From the NCBI GenBank assembly GCA_963978155.1, contig CAXBRK010000046.1, positions 1 through 14,593 on the forward strand: a stretch of DNA of 14,593 bases, in the 5' to 3' direction. Position 1 is the stretch's first letter, and each line of letters begins with the position of its first letter. Position numbers and translations under genes: made by a program. The notes beneath the pieces are model-generated. The model did no database searches. It was not told the DNA's origin and saw only the letters and a list, made by a program, of their open reading frames with translations. This DNA comes from UBA8653 sp963978155 (GTDB lineage Bacteria > Planctomycetota > Phycisphaerae > Phycisphaerales > SM1A02). Of this stretch, positions 8,289 through 14,593 are shown piece by piece.

Positions 8289-9067
8289 TCGTCCCCGAGA
8301 ATTTCGGTCAACACCGGATCCAGTTCGGTCGGGTTGGATTGTGTCGTTGCACGGCTCCGCAGGTCAGAGACCTCGGCGGCCGTGGGAAGGGTGCGTGGGG
8401 TGTCGAGTCCGGCCATGGTTTCACGGGCCGTACGGAACCGTGCGGCAAACGGTGGGACGGACTCGGCCGTGGACTCAGCCTGCTCGTAGTAGCGTGCAGC
8501 GGCCTCGAGATCACCTCGGCATTCCGCAACGGCGGCCAAGCCGGCCAAAGCAGTAGCGCGTTGAATCATGGGATCGGGAAGAAGGCCCGCGGAGGCTTCT
8601 GCGGCTTTGAAGGCGGCTTCAGCGCCAGAGAGTGTCGCTTCCCGTGCTTCATCGCTGAGGGTTTCGGTGGAGTCGGCCTCAGCGTTCACCGGTCGGTTGC
8701 GACGAACGGCTTGCAGCTGCAGGTTGCCCGCTTGCAGTCGAGCTTGGACCGAGAGATGGGGCAGGGTGACTTCCTTTTCACTGGCAAGTTCGAGCAGTGA
8801 ATCAGGGTTGGAGGCCGCACGGAATTCACGCCAAGCATCGATGGTGTTGGCTTGTTGGGTGGCTTGGTCTTGGAAATACCAGATGTACCCACCGGCTGCG
8901 GCGGCGAACGCCAGGACGTAGATCGGGAAGCTGGTCTTCAACCAATGAACGAAGTCTTCATTGACGTTGGAGTCTTCCTCGGTGGCCGTCTCGATTTGAT
9001 TGAGACGAGCATCCAACTCGGGTGAGTCTTCAGCAGGATTCGACGGTTCGTTTCGTTCTTCGGTCAT
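8285..9067 (-). CDS. Membrane-anchored TPR-like protein
   Basis: A 260-residue protein I do not recognise as a named gene. Residues 1-42 are acidic and low-complexity. Residues 46-65 form one hydrophobic, probably membrane-spanning segment (FPIYVLAFAAAAGGYIWYF). The rest is soluble and helical. Residues 169-197 fit a tetratricopeptide repeat (LAGLAAVAECRGDLEAAARYYEQA), and the regions before it look like degenerate repeats. The layout, a short N-terminal tail, one membrane helix and a TPR-type domain, resembles YfgM/TPR_21 proteins, which associate with the Sec translocon and periplasmic chaperones in E. coli. That role is only an analogy here. I chose ATG 9067 because GGAG lies 6 nt upstream and the residues before it (from 9103) contain an unlikely Cys/Met-rich stretch. 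The stop overlaps the rluD GTG by 4 nt. Confidence 0.8.
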   Translation of the reverse strand: MTEERNEPSNPAEDSPELDARLNQIETATEEDSNVNEDFVHWLKTSFPIYVLAFAAAAGGYIWYFQDQATQQANTIDAWREFRAASNPDSLLELASEKEVTLPHLSVQARLQAGNLQLQAVRRNRPVNAEADSTETLSDEAREATLSGAEAAFKAAEASAGLLPDPMIQRATALAGLAAVAECRGDLEAAARYYEQAESTAESVPPFAARFRTARETMAGLDTPRTLPTAAEVSDLRSRATTQSNPTELDPVLTEILGDE

Positions 9068-9122
9068 GGCTTGCTCCGAACAGAACATCCTAGCGGAAGA
9101 CAATTCGAATCGGATGTGAGAA
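9068..9122 (-). promoter_or_regulatory. Intergenic leader of the TPR-like gene
   Basis: This 55-nt gap is the largest non-coding stretch in the window. Read on the minus strand it carries GGAG (9074-9077) 6 nt before ATG 9067. I see no clear -35/-10 pair, hairpin or T-run, so the gene is probably transcribed from the upstream phosphotransferase gene. Confidence 0.5.
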
Positions 9123-10121
9123 TCAGTGGATCTCTCGGAGTCCTTGCTCCAGCACCTTCAGGGTTGACCGCAAGCCTGAAAAACCCCCTTCGGTCTGGGA
9201 CCACGCCGGGGCGGTCGCGGCCAGCAGGGTTCGCCGGATCGCGGCCAAGCGTCCGTCTTCAGCGGCCACCGGCAACCCCAACTGCCGCCGGTAGCCCGCC
9301 ATCATGTCGACCGGATCCACGTTCGCGAGCAATTCTGGCCGTTGCCAGAGTGGTCGTTCCAGCGCGATGGCATCCTCCACCCAATGTCCGGCCCGAACTT
9401 CCGCGAAATCGATCAGCCGGATCTCATCTTGTTCGTTGCGGAGAATATTCCCCAAGTGAGCGTCTCCGTGTACCCAGCCTTTGATGGGCCGGTACCGCCA
9501 TGCCGCAATCGCCTCGTCGTGGAACTTGGTCAAGGCATCAAGCGCATCCCCCCATGACTCAGCCAGATCTTCCGGGAGGGCTTGCAGAGACTTCCTGGTT
9601 TGCTCGATTTGTTGTGGCCAACCGGCTGGGGCCGGACGCTGCTCCACCGCGAATGGGCGGCTGGCTTTCTGAAACCGCGCGAAAGCCTCACACGCTTGAG
9701 CCACGGCGTGCGCATCTGGATTTTGGTGCAAGGGGTTGCCTTGGATTCGTTCCATCACAATCCAGGCAAAATCGACGTTTCCGATGGTGTCACCAATCGC
9801 CAGCAATTCTGGGGCGAGATCTGGATCACGCGATTCTCGAATTCTCCGGTGCCACCGTCGTTCCCATGCTTTGACGGGTAATTTCACCATGCCATCGCGT
9901 TGATTCTCGGTGCACTTCACCCAAGCGGTTGCGGCCCCGCCGTGTTGCCAGACGGTTCGAAAGGGCACAAGGTTGGTGAATGTCTCTTGGTGCTCTCGGG
10001 CCCAGAGATCCAAAAGATTTCGTGACAGTGCTGAGACACCCACACCAACAGTCTGCGATGGAATGCTGGTCCCCGCAAGGTGGAATACCAGATGATTCTT
10101 CTCTGGGATACGATGAATCAC
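9123..10121 (-). CDS. APH-family phosphotransferase, substrate unknown
   Basis: A protein of the aminoglycoside/choline/homoserine kinase-like fold, which transfers ATP phosphate to a small molecule or protein. With the GTG start it has 332 residues. K80 in DGMVKLP is a candidate for the N-lobe ATP-binding lysine. IVMERIQGNPL (121-131) looks like the hinge. HGDAHLGN (218-225) is the Brenner catalytic motif with D220 and N225, and LIDFAEVRAG (236-245) gives the metal-binding D238. The residues specific to aminoglycoside kinases cannot be recognised, and many chromosomal members act on sugars, choline, fructosamines or are uncharacterised, so I do not call it a resistance gene. GTG 10121 has GGGGA about 8 nt upstream, but this start overlaps the divergent HAD gene. 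A GTG at 10043 is a possible later start without a good ribosome-binding site. The first 50 residues are weakly conserved. Confidence 0.85.
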   Translation of the reverse strand: MIHRIPEKNHLVFHLAGTSIPSQTVGVGVSALSRNLLDLWAREHQETFTNLVPFRTVWQHGGAATAWVKCTENQRDGMVKLPVKAWERRWHRRIRESRDPDLAPELLAIGDTIGNVDFAWIVMERIQGNPLHQNPDAHAVAQACEAFARFQKASRPFAVEQRPAPAGWPQQIEQTRKSLQALPEDLAESWGDALDALTKFHDEAIAAWRYRPIKGWVHGDAHLGNILRNEQDEIRLIDFAEVRAGHWVEDAIALERPLWQRPELLANVDPVDMMAGYRRQLGLPVAAEDGRLAAIRRTLLAATAPAWSQTEGGFSGLRSTLKVLEQGLREIH

Positions 10122-10961
10122 GTGCCATTCCCCGTTACCACTTTTGTTACGGACCTCGATGGGACCCTGCTGGTTGGGAATGATCCGTGTCCCGATGGGG
10201 TCAAGGCGCTGGAGCGGTTGGTCGATTGTGGGGTTGAAGTCATTGTTGCCACCGGGCGGGCCTTTTCAGAGTGCTCCTTCGTGCTCGAGGCGTTGCCATT
10301 TGTGGAACGGATCATCAGTGCGGGAGGGGCTTACGCCACCGATCGACATGGCTGCGCCTTGCACAAATCTCTGATGGCCCCCGAAGTGTCGGACGCTGTG
10401 AGTCGCACTTTGGTGGCGGATGGTCAAGCTTCGATCTTGCTCAAGGATCCAGCATGTGGTCTGGATTACGTCGTCCAAGGTGATGCACCTCTGGACCCCG
10501 CAACCTCATGGTGGTTCCGTATCCATGACATTCGCATGCACCATGGCCCCGATCCCCATCCCGGGTCAACTTTGCGGGCTGGAGCCGTTGGTCCACCTTC
10601 GGTGATGGCCCAAAGCGCCGATGCGGTTCGGCGTGTGATGGGTTCCCAAGTCCATGTCCAACACTGGGGCGCGCTGACGGAAGCGGACGCGGTGGTTGAT
10701 CGTCCCCACCTGCTGGAGATCTTTGCGCCGGACACCGACAAGTGGACCGCCTTGTTGGCACTTGGCGTGAAGCCAGACCAAGTGGCGACGGTGGGGGATG
10801 GTCACAACGACTTGCGCATGCTCTCTTCAGCCCCTTGGTCCTTTGCCCCAGATGATGGCGATTCGGAAGCCAAGTCACGTGCGAAGTGTGTGGTCTCCAG
10901 TCACCGTTCTGGTGCCGTCGCCGAAGCGGTTGCACGTCTGTTTGAGGACGCATCATCATGA
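10113..10961 (+). CDS. HAD-superfamily hydrolase, Cof type
   Basis: A cytoplasmic phosphatase of the Cof/type IIB HAD group, which mostly dephosphorylates sugar phosphates, flavin phosphates or similar metabolites. The protein has 282 residues. All four motifs are present: motif I TDLDGTLL with nucleophile D14 and acid/base D16, motif II VATGR with T47, motif III K210 in TDKWTALL, and motif IV VGDGHNDL with D229 and D233. The cap domain lies between about residues 80 and 190 and is short for the group. ATG 10113 leaves 13 residues before the nucleophile, which is usual, and has GGGA 4 nt upstream. GTG 10080 is an alternative giving 293 residues. The start overlaps the divergent phosphotransferase start. 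The stop overlaps the next gene as ATGA, so substrate clues should be sought in that partner. Confidence 0.9.
   Translation: MNHVPFPVTTFVTDLDGTLLVGNDPCPDGVKALERLVDCGVEVIVATGRAFSECSFVLEALPFVERIISAGGAYATDRHGCALHKSLMAPEVSDAVSRTLVADGQASILLKDPACGLDYVVQGDAPLDPATSWWFRIHDIRMHHGPDPHPGSTLRAGAVGPPSVMAQSADAVRRVMGSQVHVQHWGALTEADAVVDRPHLLEIFAPDTDKWTALLALGVKPDQVATVGDGHNDLRMLSSAPWSFAPDDGDSEAKSRAKCVVSSHRSGAVAEAVARLFEDASS
10944..10948 (+). promoter_or_regulatory. Shine-Dalgarno for the oxidoreductase-like gene
   Basis: GAGGA lies 9 nt before ATG 10958, inside the end of the HAD gene. With the ATGA overlap it supports ATG 10958 as the start and translational coupling of the two genes. Confidence 0.55.
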
Positions 10962-13900
10962 GCAGTGAACCACTGGCCCAGTGGCAAGGCCGTCACGTGC
11001 TGGGCTTTCAAGATTGCATCCTCAAAGGCATTCTCGAAGCAGATGCCAAAGTGCAAAAGCTTTACATCACCGAAGGCCGACCGTTCGGTCAACTCGTCCG
11101 ATTGCTGGCTCGGCCAGGAGTCCAAACAGAACTGAATCGTCACGAGGTGTTGGCCATTCGAGGAGGTACGGTTGGATCGCACCTTGACCGAGCCGCCGCT
11201 GACGCCAAGTTCGGACGCGGGGCCGTGGTCCCCCTTTCACAAGCAGGCTTTGCCGCACAACTGCCCAGACTTTCGGAAATCGCAGCTTTGCGTGTGCCCG
11301 CTCCATTGGTGTTGCTGGTCGAAGATCGCCCTGGACCCGGCCGTGTTCCTGTTCCCGGACGTTCCTTTCGTGAGCTCAACCTGTGCACCTTGATCCCGGG
11401 CGCGATGCAAGAGTTGATTCCCACCATCAGTTCGGCCATTGACGCCTCAGCTCAACTCCAACAGCCGGTGGGAGTGTTGATGGCACCTTCGATTTGCCAT
11501 GGTGGTGGCTTGATCCCAGTGGGGCCAAACCGTGAGCCCCATGACGCGCAAGGTATGTTGGCTCGGGCCCGCCGCGAACCGTTGTCTGGGGGCGCGGCAG
11601 GATCGGCATCGGAAGTCTTCGCGGCCATGGAATTGGATCGTCTGGAGCACATTCCCAACGTGGGAGAGATGGCGGACGTGGGTCTCGTGGCGGCCGGTGA
11701 GTCGGTTTCCGCGCTGAGGATGGTCCTTGATCAAGAAGGTCGACGCCACCGGGTGCCATTGCTCGCCTTGCGATCGCTACTTCCCATCAACGAATCAGCG
11801 GTGGAGCGTCTCTTGGAGCGCTGTCGGCGTGTCTTGGTTTTTGAACCGGGTGGTTCAGGTCTGGAATGGCGGGTGCTGCAAGTGGCCGAGCGGATGCGTC
11901 GAGCCGCACGGCGGCCGGCCGAGGTTCTTCCAGGATTCCCCGTTGGCCCGACGGCCCCAGATACTTCGCAGCCGTCGGCATTCGCTCAAGCCTTGCGCCG
12001 TCTCGACGGCGTTGTGGCCAATACCCCGAAGCAAAACATGCCCGAGCCGCCGCCTCGCGGATCAACGGTCGGCGTGGCGGGCGCCAAGATGGTTGTGCTG
12101 CGTGCCCTACGCACGATGCCTGATGGTGCCAGACTTGATGATGAGTCCGCAGATATTTTTGTCACCGTTGGCGATGATCCAAACCGATTTCTCGAGCGGC
12201 TTCGAGCCCACGGTGAACAGCCTGCGTGCTTCATCGGGATCGATTTTGATGGTGCCTTGGAAAGGTTGATCCGGGCTGGGCATGGTCATCTTTCCGTGAC
12301 CCGTCGCACCATGCAGGATCTTGATCGGTTGTCTTCAGATATCGCTTTGGCCGGACGAGAGGGCACCCTTTCTGTCGTGCTGCTGAGCGACGAGGACCCA
12401 CCACGTTGGGATGTGGAAGCAGCGCGGCGACGGTACCGCGATCTTGACCGATTGGGTTATGCCACCCAACGTCGAATCTTTCTCCCGCTGCGCAGCATCT
12501 CCGCCCTTGGTCAAGACGCAGAGGTCCTTTCGGAGCGGCTCATTTCCTCACGGGTCGAAACCGCCAGTCAATTCGAGCAGGAGCCGCGAACTGCCGGAAC
12601 AAAAATTGAGTTCCGACCTCTGGTCCAGCTGGTTCGAGTTCGCCGAAAGAATTCTCCTTCGTTTTCTCCAGGTGATCTGCCCGAACCCTCTCGTCCGCGT
12701 CTCAGTGATGCCTCGGTTTTTCGGGTGCACGTTGCCGGAACTCGAGGGCCTCGTGGTGGTTTGATTTGCGAGGTCATGGCGCGGGCCGCGGCGGCCGATG
12801 ATTTGGCGTTACGTTGGATCCATGAATCCACGGCCTGTGGTCCCGGTTGGCGTGCTTCCACCCAGATTGTTCTTTCAACCGCCACCTCCGAGGAGGGGTT
12901 GAGTCCACGGATTCCCGATGGTGAGGCTGATCTCTTGTTGGGCGTCGAAGGGGCTGAGGCAGCCCGAGGTGTCTTTGACAACATTGCTTCGTCAGATCGC
13001 ACCCGGGCCATCGTGAATGGTGGGGCTTTGCGTGGTGACGGTACCGATCGACCATGGGGAGAATTGATTCCCTCGGTGGAAGATCTTCTTAAACGTCGAA
13101 CGAATTTGACCTTGGTGGATCTGGCGACGCCAGCCCGAAAAATCTTCGGAACCGACCGGGCCATGGACATGATGATCCTTGGCTTTGCGTACCAGAGGGG
13201 CGAAATACCTTTGCGAGGTATGGCCCTTCAGAAAGCACTTCGAGAAGTGGAACGCGAAGGGTTTGGGCGGTTGGAAGAAGCGTTTTTGTTTGGTCGATCT
13301 GTGGCATGTGGTGGGGGTGAGATGGAATCACCCGAAACTTCGGCACGTCGCCAACGCATCCGACTCGAACGCGCTTTGGCCAAGGGGGGAAACTGGGGGA
13401 ACCGGGTTCGACAAGACATCCAACGTGTGAACTTGGCTTTCCGCTGTACAGACACGTCGGATACTCCTCTTGCGGATTCCGCTCGGCTTCTTCTGTTGAT
13501 CTCGATTATCCGATCCCACGAGTGGGGGCGTCGTTCGGTCTCGCGATCTTTTTCAGACGTATTGGTGTCGTTGGCCCCGATTTTGATTGAGCGTCCAGAA
13601 CGCATCCCAGAAGTGATCCAGGTGTTGGTCCGATTCTTGTTGCCGGATGATCCGATTGCACTGGCCACCTTGGGAGAATCGCTGGAACACCGACTTCGCT
13701 TGCGTCAATTGCTTGATGTCCATTCCGCCCGCGGCGACTCTGTCGAACGCCGGTATCTCACGGAAATTGTGGTTCGATTTGGAGACCGCCAGTGGCGTGG
13801 GCGTTTGCGAACTGGCCCGGGCGCGGCCCGGTCGCTTCGCGCGATGCGATTCTTGGCTCCGGAGTGGCTCCGAGGCACGGCGACTGATCGAGAAAGAAAG

Positions 13901-14059
13901 GTGCTCGTGCGAGAACTGGCCTTGCGATTGTGCCGCCGGGAGCAATTGGATGCGGATCTTTCTGCTTTCCGCATGCTTGCGGAGGTCGATGATCCTCGAA
14001 CCCTCTCTCCGGGCTTGATTCGAGATTGGATCAGGCCGAATGCTTCGATTCGTGTTTGA
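10958..14059 (+). CDS. Divergent fused indolepyruvate oxidoreductase-like protein
   Basis: A 1033-residue protein with the apparent layout of fused 2-oxoacid (indolepyruvate):ferredoxin oxidoreductases. Residues about 15-175 resemble the IorA pyrimidine-binding domain, starting with GFQDCILKGILEADA. Residues 236-310 resemble IorA domain II (VGLVAAGESVSALRMVL, then RRVLVFEPGGSGLEWRVL). Residues 330-370 are a proline-rich linker. Residues 375-535 sit where the thiamine-diphosphate domain should be, but I see no GDG/GDS-type motif. Residues 587-780 are the best match, an IorB/gamma-type domain: GTRGPRGGLICEVMARAA, then LVDLATPARKIFGTDRAMDM and YQRGEIPLRGMALQKALREV. Residues 790-1033 are Arg-rich and helical, perhaps a relic of the C-terminal domain of such fusions. 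The ten cysteines (20, 143, 180, 289, 424, 604, 627, 784, 830, 992) are all isolated, so no 4Fe-4S binding motif exists. It may be a pseudoenzyme or have an altered cofactor. Its substrate is unknown. The gene is intact and coupled to the HAD gene. Confidence 0.72.
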   Translation: MSSEPLAQWQGRHVLGFQDCILKGILEADAKVQKLYITEGRPFGQLVRLLARPGVQTELNRHEVLAIRGGTVGSHLDRAAADAKFGRGAVVPLSQAGFAAQLPRLSEIAALRVPAPLVLLVEDRPGPGRVPVPGRSFRELNLCTLIPGAMQELIPTISSAIDASAQLQQPVGVLMAPSICHGGGLIPVGPNREPHDAQGMLARARREPLSGGAAGSASEVFAAMELDRLEHIPNVGEMADVGLVAAGESVSALRMVLDQEGRRHRVPLLALRSLLPINESAVERLLERCRRVLVFEPGGSGLEWRVLQVAERMRRAARRPAEVLPGFPVGPTAPDTSQPSAFAQALRRLDGVVANTPKQNMPEPPPRGSTVGVAGAKMVVLRALRTMPDGARLDDESADIFVTVGDDPNRFLERLRAHGEQPACFIGIDFDGALERLIRAGHGHLSVTRRTMQDLDRLSSDIALAGREGTLSVVLLSDEDPPRWDVEAARRRYRDLDRLGYATQRRIFLPLRSISALGQDAEVLSERLISSRVETASQFEQEPRTAGTKIEFRPLVQLVRVRRKNSPSFSPGDLPEPSRPRLSDASVFRVHVAGTRGPRGGLICEVMARAAAADDLALRWIHESTACGPGWRASTQIVLSTATSEEGLSPRIPDGEADLLLGVEGAEAARGVFDNIASSDRTRAIVNGGALRGDGTDRPWGELIPSVEDLLKRRTNLTLVDLATPARKIFGTDRAMDMMILGFAYQRGEIPLRGMALQKALREVEREGFGRLEEAFLFGRSVACGGGEMESPETSARRQRIRLERALAKGGNWGNRVRQDIQRVNLAFRCTDTSDTPLADSARLLLLISIIRSHEWGRRSVSRSFSDVLVSLAPILIERPERIPEVIQVLVRFLLPDDPIALATLGESLEHRLRLRQLLDVHSARGDSVERRYLTEIVVRFGDRQWRGRLRTGPGAARSLRAMRFLAPEWLRGTATDRERKVLVRELALRLCRREQLDADLSAFRMLAEVDDPRTLSPGLIRDWIRPNASIRV

Positions 14060-14593
14060 GTTGGCCGCACGCCGCCGCGATGTCTCGTCCTCGACTTTTT
14101 CGGATGATGGCGTTGATGTTGTTCTGCTTCAGAACACTTTGGAAGCGGATGACTGCGTCATCGGTCGGCCGTTGAAATGGCAACCCTTCAACTTCATTCC
14201 ATCGCAACAAGTTCACCGAACCACGCAGGCGACGAACCACATCAACCAGGGCGTGGGCATGTTCCGGCTGGTCGTTGACGCCCGCCAGAAGGACATACTC
14301 CAAAGTGATTTCTCGGCCGGTCCGATCAAACCATGCCGCACAGGCATCAAGAAGATCATCGATGGTGCTGTAGGCCGCCCATGGAATGAGTTCTCGGCGT
14401 AAATCATCCGTAGGGGCGTGCAAACTCAGTGCGAGCTTCACGGGAATTTCAAAGTCCAGCAGCTTTCGAATAGCGGGGGGAAGGCCAACCGTGGAGATGG
14501 TCATCCTGCGTGCACCAAGTCCGGCCGCATCTGGTTCATGAAGAAGACGGATCGCCTCCGTGACCGCTTGATAATTTGCGAGTGTTTCCCCCA
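14031..14593 (-). CDS. rlmN: Dual-specificity RNA methyltransferase RlmN (5' partial)
   Basis: The C-terminal part, about 187 residues, of a radical-SAM enzyme that methylates C2 of A2503 in 23S rRNA and A37 in some tRNAs. The frame is open to the right edge. The first visible residues read GETLANYQAV, matching the GEPLxNY region (with Thr for Pro). MTISTVGL, LALSLHAPTDDLRRELIP, TLEYVLLAGVNDQPEHA, VNLLRWNEVEG and IIRKSRGRDIAAACGQL follow in the order expected for RlmN. The Cys of AACGQL is the residue that becomes methylated during catalysis. The CxxxCxxC cluster-binding motif would lie just beyond the edge. The ATG at 14504 is internal, not the start. The last 29 nt overlap the end of the oppositely directed oxidoreductase-like gene. 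Confidence 0.95.
   Translation of the reverse strand, partial: GETLANYQAVTEAIRLLHEPDAAGLGARRMTISTVGLPPAIRKLLDFEIPVKLALSLHAPTDDLRRELIPWAAYSTIDDLLDACAAWFDRTGREITLEYVLLAGVNDQPEHAHALVDVVRRLRGSVNLLRWNEVEGLPFQRPTDDAVIRFQSVLKQNNINAIIRKSRGRDIAAACGQLKHESKHSA

Noticed and set aside
9123..10121. Aminoglycoside resistance gene
   Set aside because: Only the general kinase motifs are present, the gene lies among housekeeping genes, and there are no signs of mobility.
9826..10128. Minus-strand 100-codon open frame beginning with ATG at 10128
   Set aside because: It is out of frame with the phosphotransferase and overlaps its N-terminal region without any recognisable pattern; it is a shadow frame.
14040..14402. 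120-codon plus-strand open frame after the oxidoreductase-like gene
   Set aside because: It is antisense to rlmN, whose motifs are clear on the minus strand.

Overview
This window is a compact, GC-rich bacterial chromosome segment with ten protein-coding genes, two of them cut by the window edges. I see no RNA genes, mobile elements, CRISPR arrays or convincing terminators. The MurE carries the DNPR motif typical of meso-diaminopimelate-adding enzymes, so the cell probably makes Gram-negative-type peptidoglycan. GTG starts, a PBP2-like/SEDS gene pair placed directly before murE-murF-mraY, and divergent active-site motifs suggest a deep lineage away from Proteobacteria. A planctomycete-type bacterium (for example Phycisphaerae) is my guess, but this rests on impression and not on a search.

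Region 1 (1-7146, + strand) is a division and cell-wall operon in tight tandem: a class B penicillin-binding protein (5' end outside the window), a SEDS glycosyltransferase (FtsW/RodA family), MurE, MurF and MraY. Junctions are an ATGA overlap, 11 nt, 1 nt and 8 nt. MurE and MurF build the UDP-MurNAc-pentapeptide in the cytoplasm, MraY transfers it to undecaprenyl phosphate to give lipid I, and the SEDS/PBP pair polymerises and cross-links flipped lipid II. No murD, murG or murC lies in view.

Region 2 (7143-10121, - strand) holds, in transcription order, an APH-fold phosphotransferase of unknown substrate, a membrane-anchored TPR-like protein, and an RluD-like 23S rRNA pseudouridine synthase. 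The last two overlap as GTGA. The rluD and mraY stop codons overlap convergently.

Region 3 (10113-14059, + strand) is a two-gene unit: a Cof-type HAD phosphatase overlapping by ATGA a 1033-residue protein. That protein follows the layout of fused indolepyruvate:ferredoxin oxidoreductases, but has no iron-sulfur cysteine cluster and no visible thiamine-diphosphate motif. It is the least ordinary gene here. Its 3' end overlaps, convergently by 29 nt, the 3' end of an RlmN 23S rRNA/tRNA methyltransferase gene that runs off the right edge.

The only non-coding gap longer than about 20 nt is at 9068-9122, so promoters and terminators for most units must lie inside neighbouring genes or outside the window.
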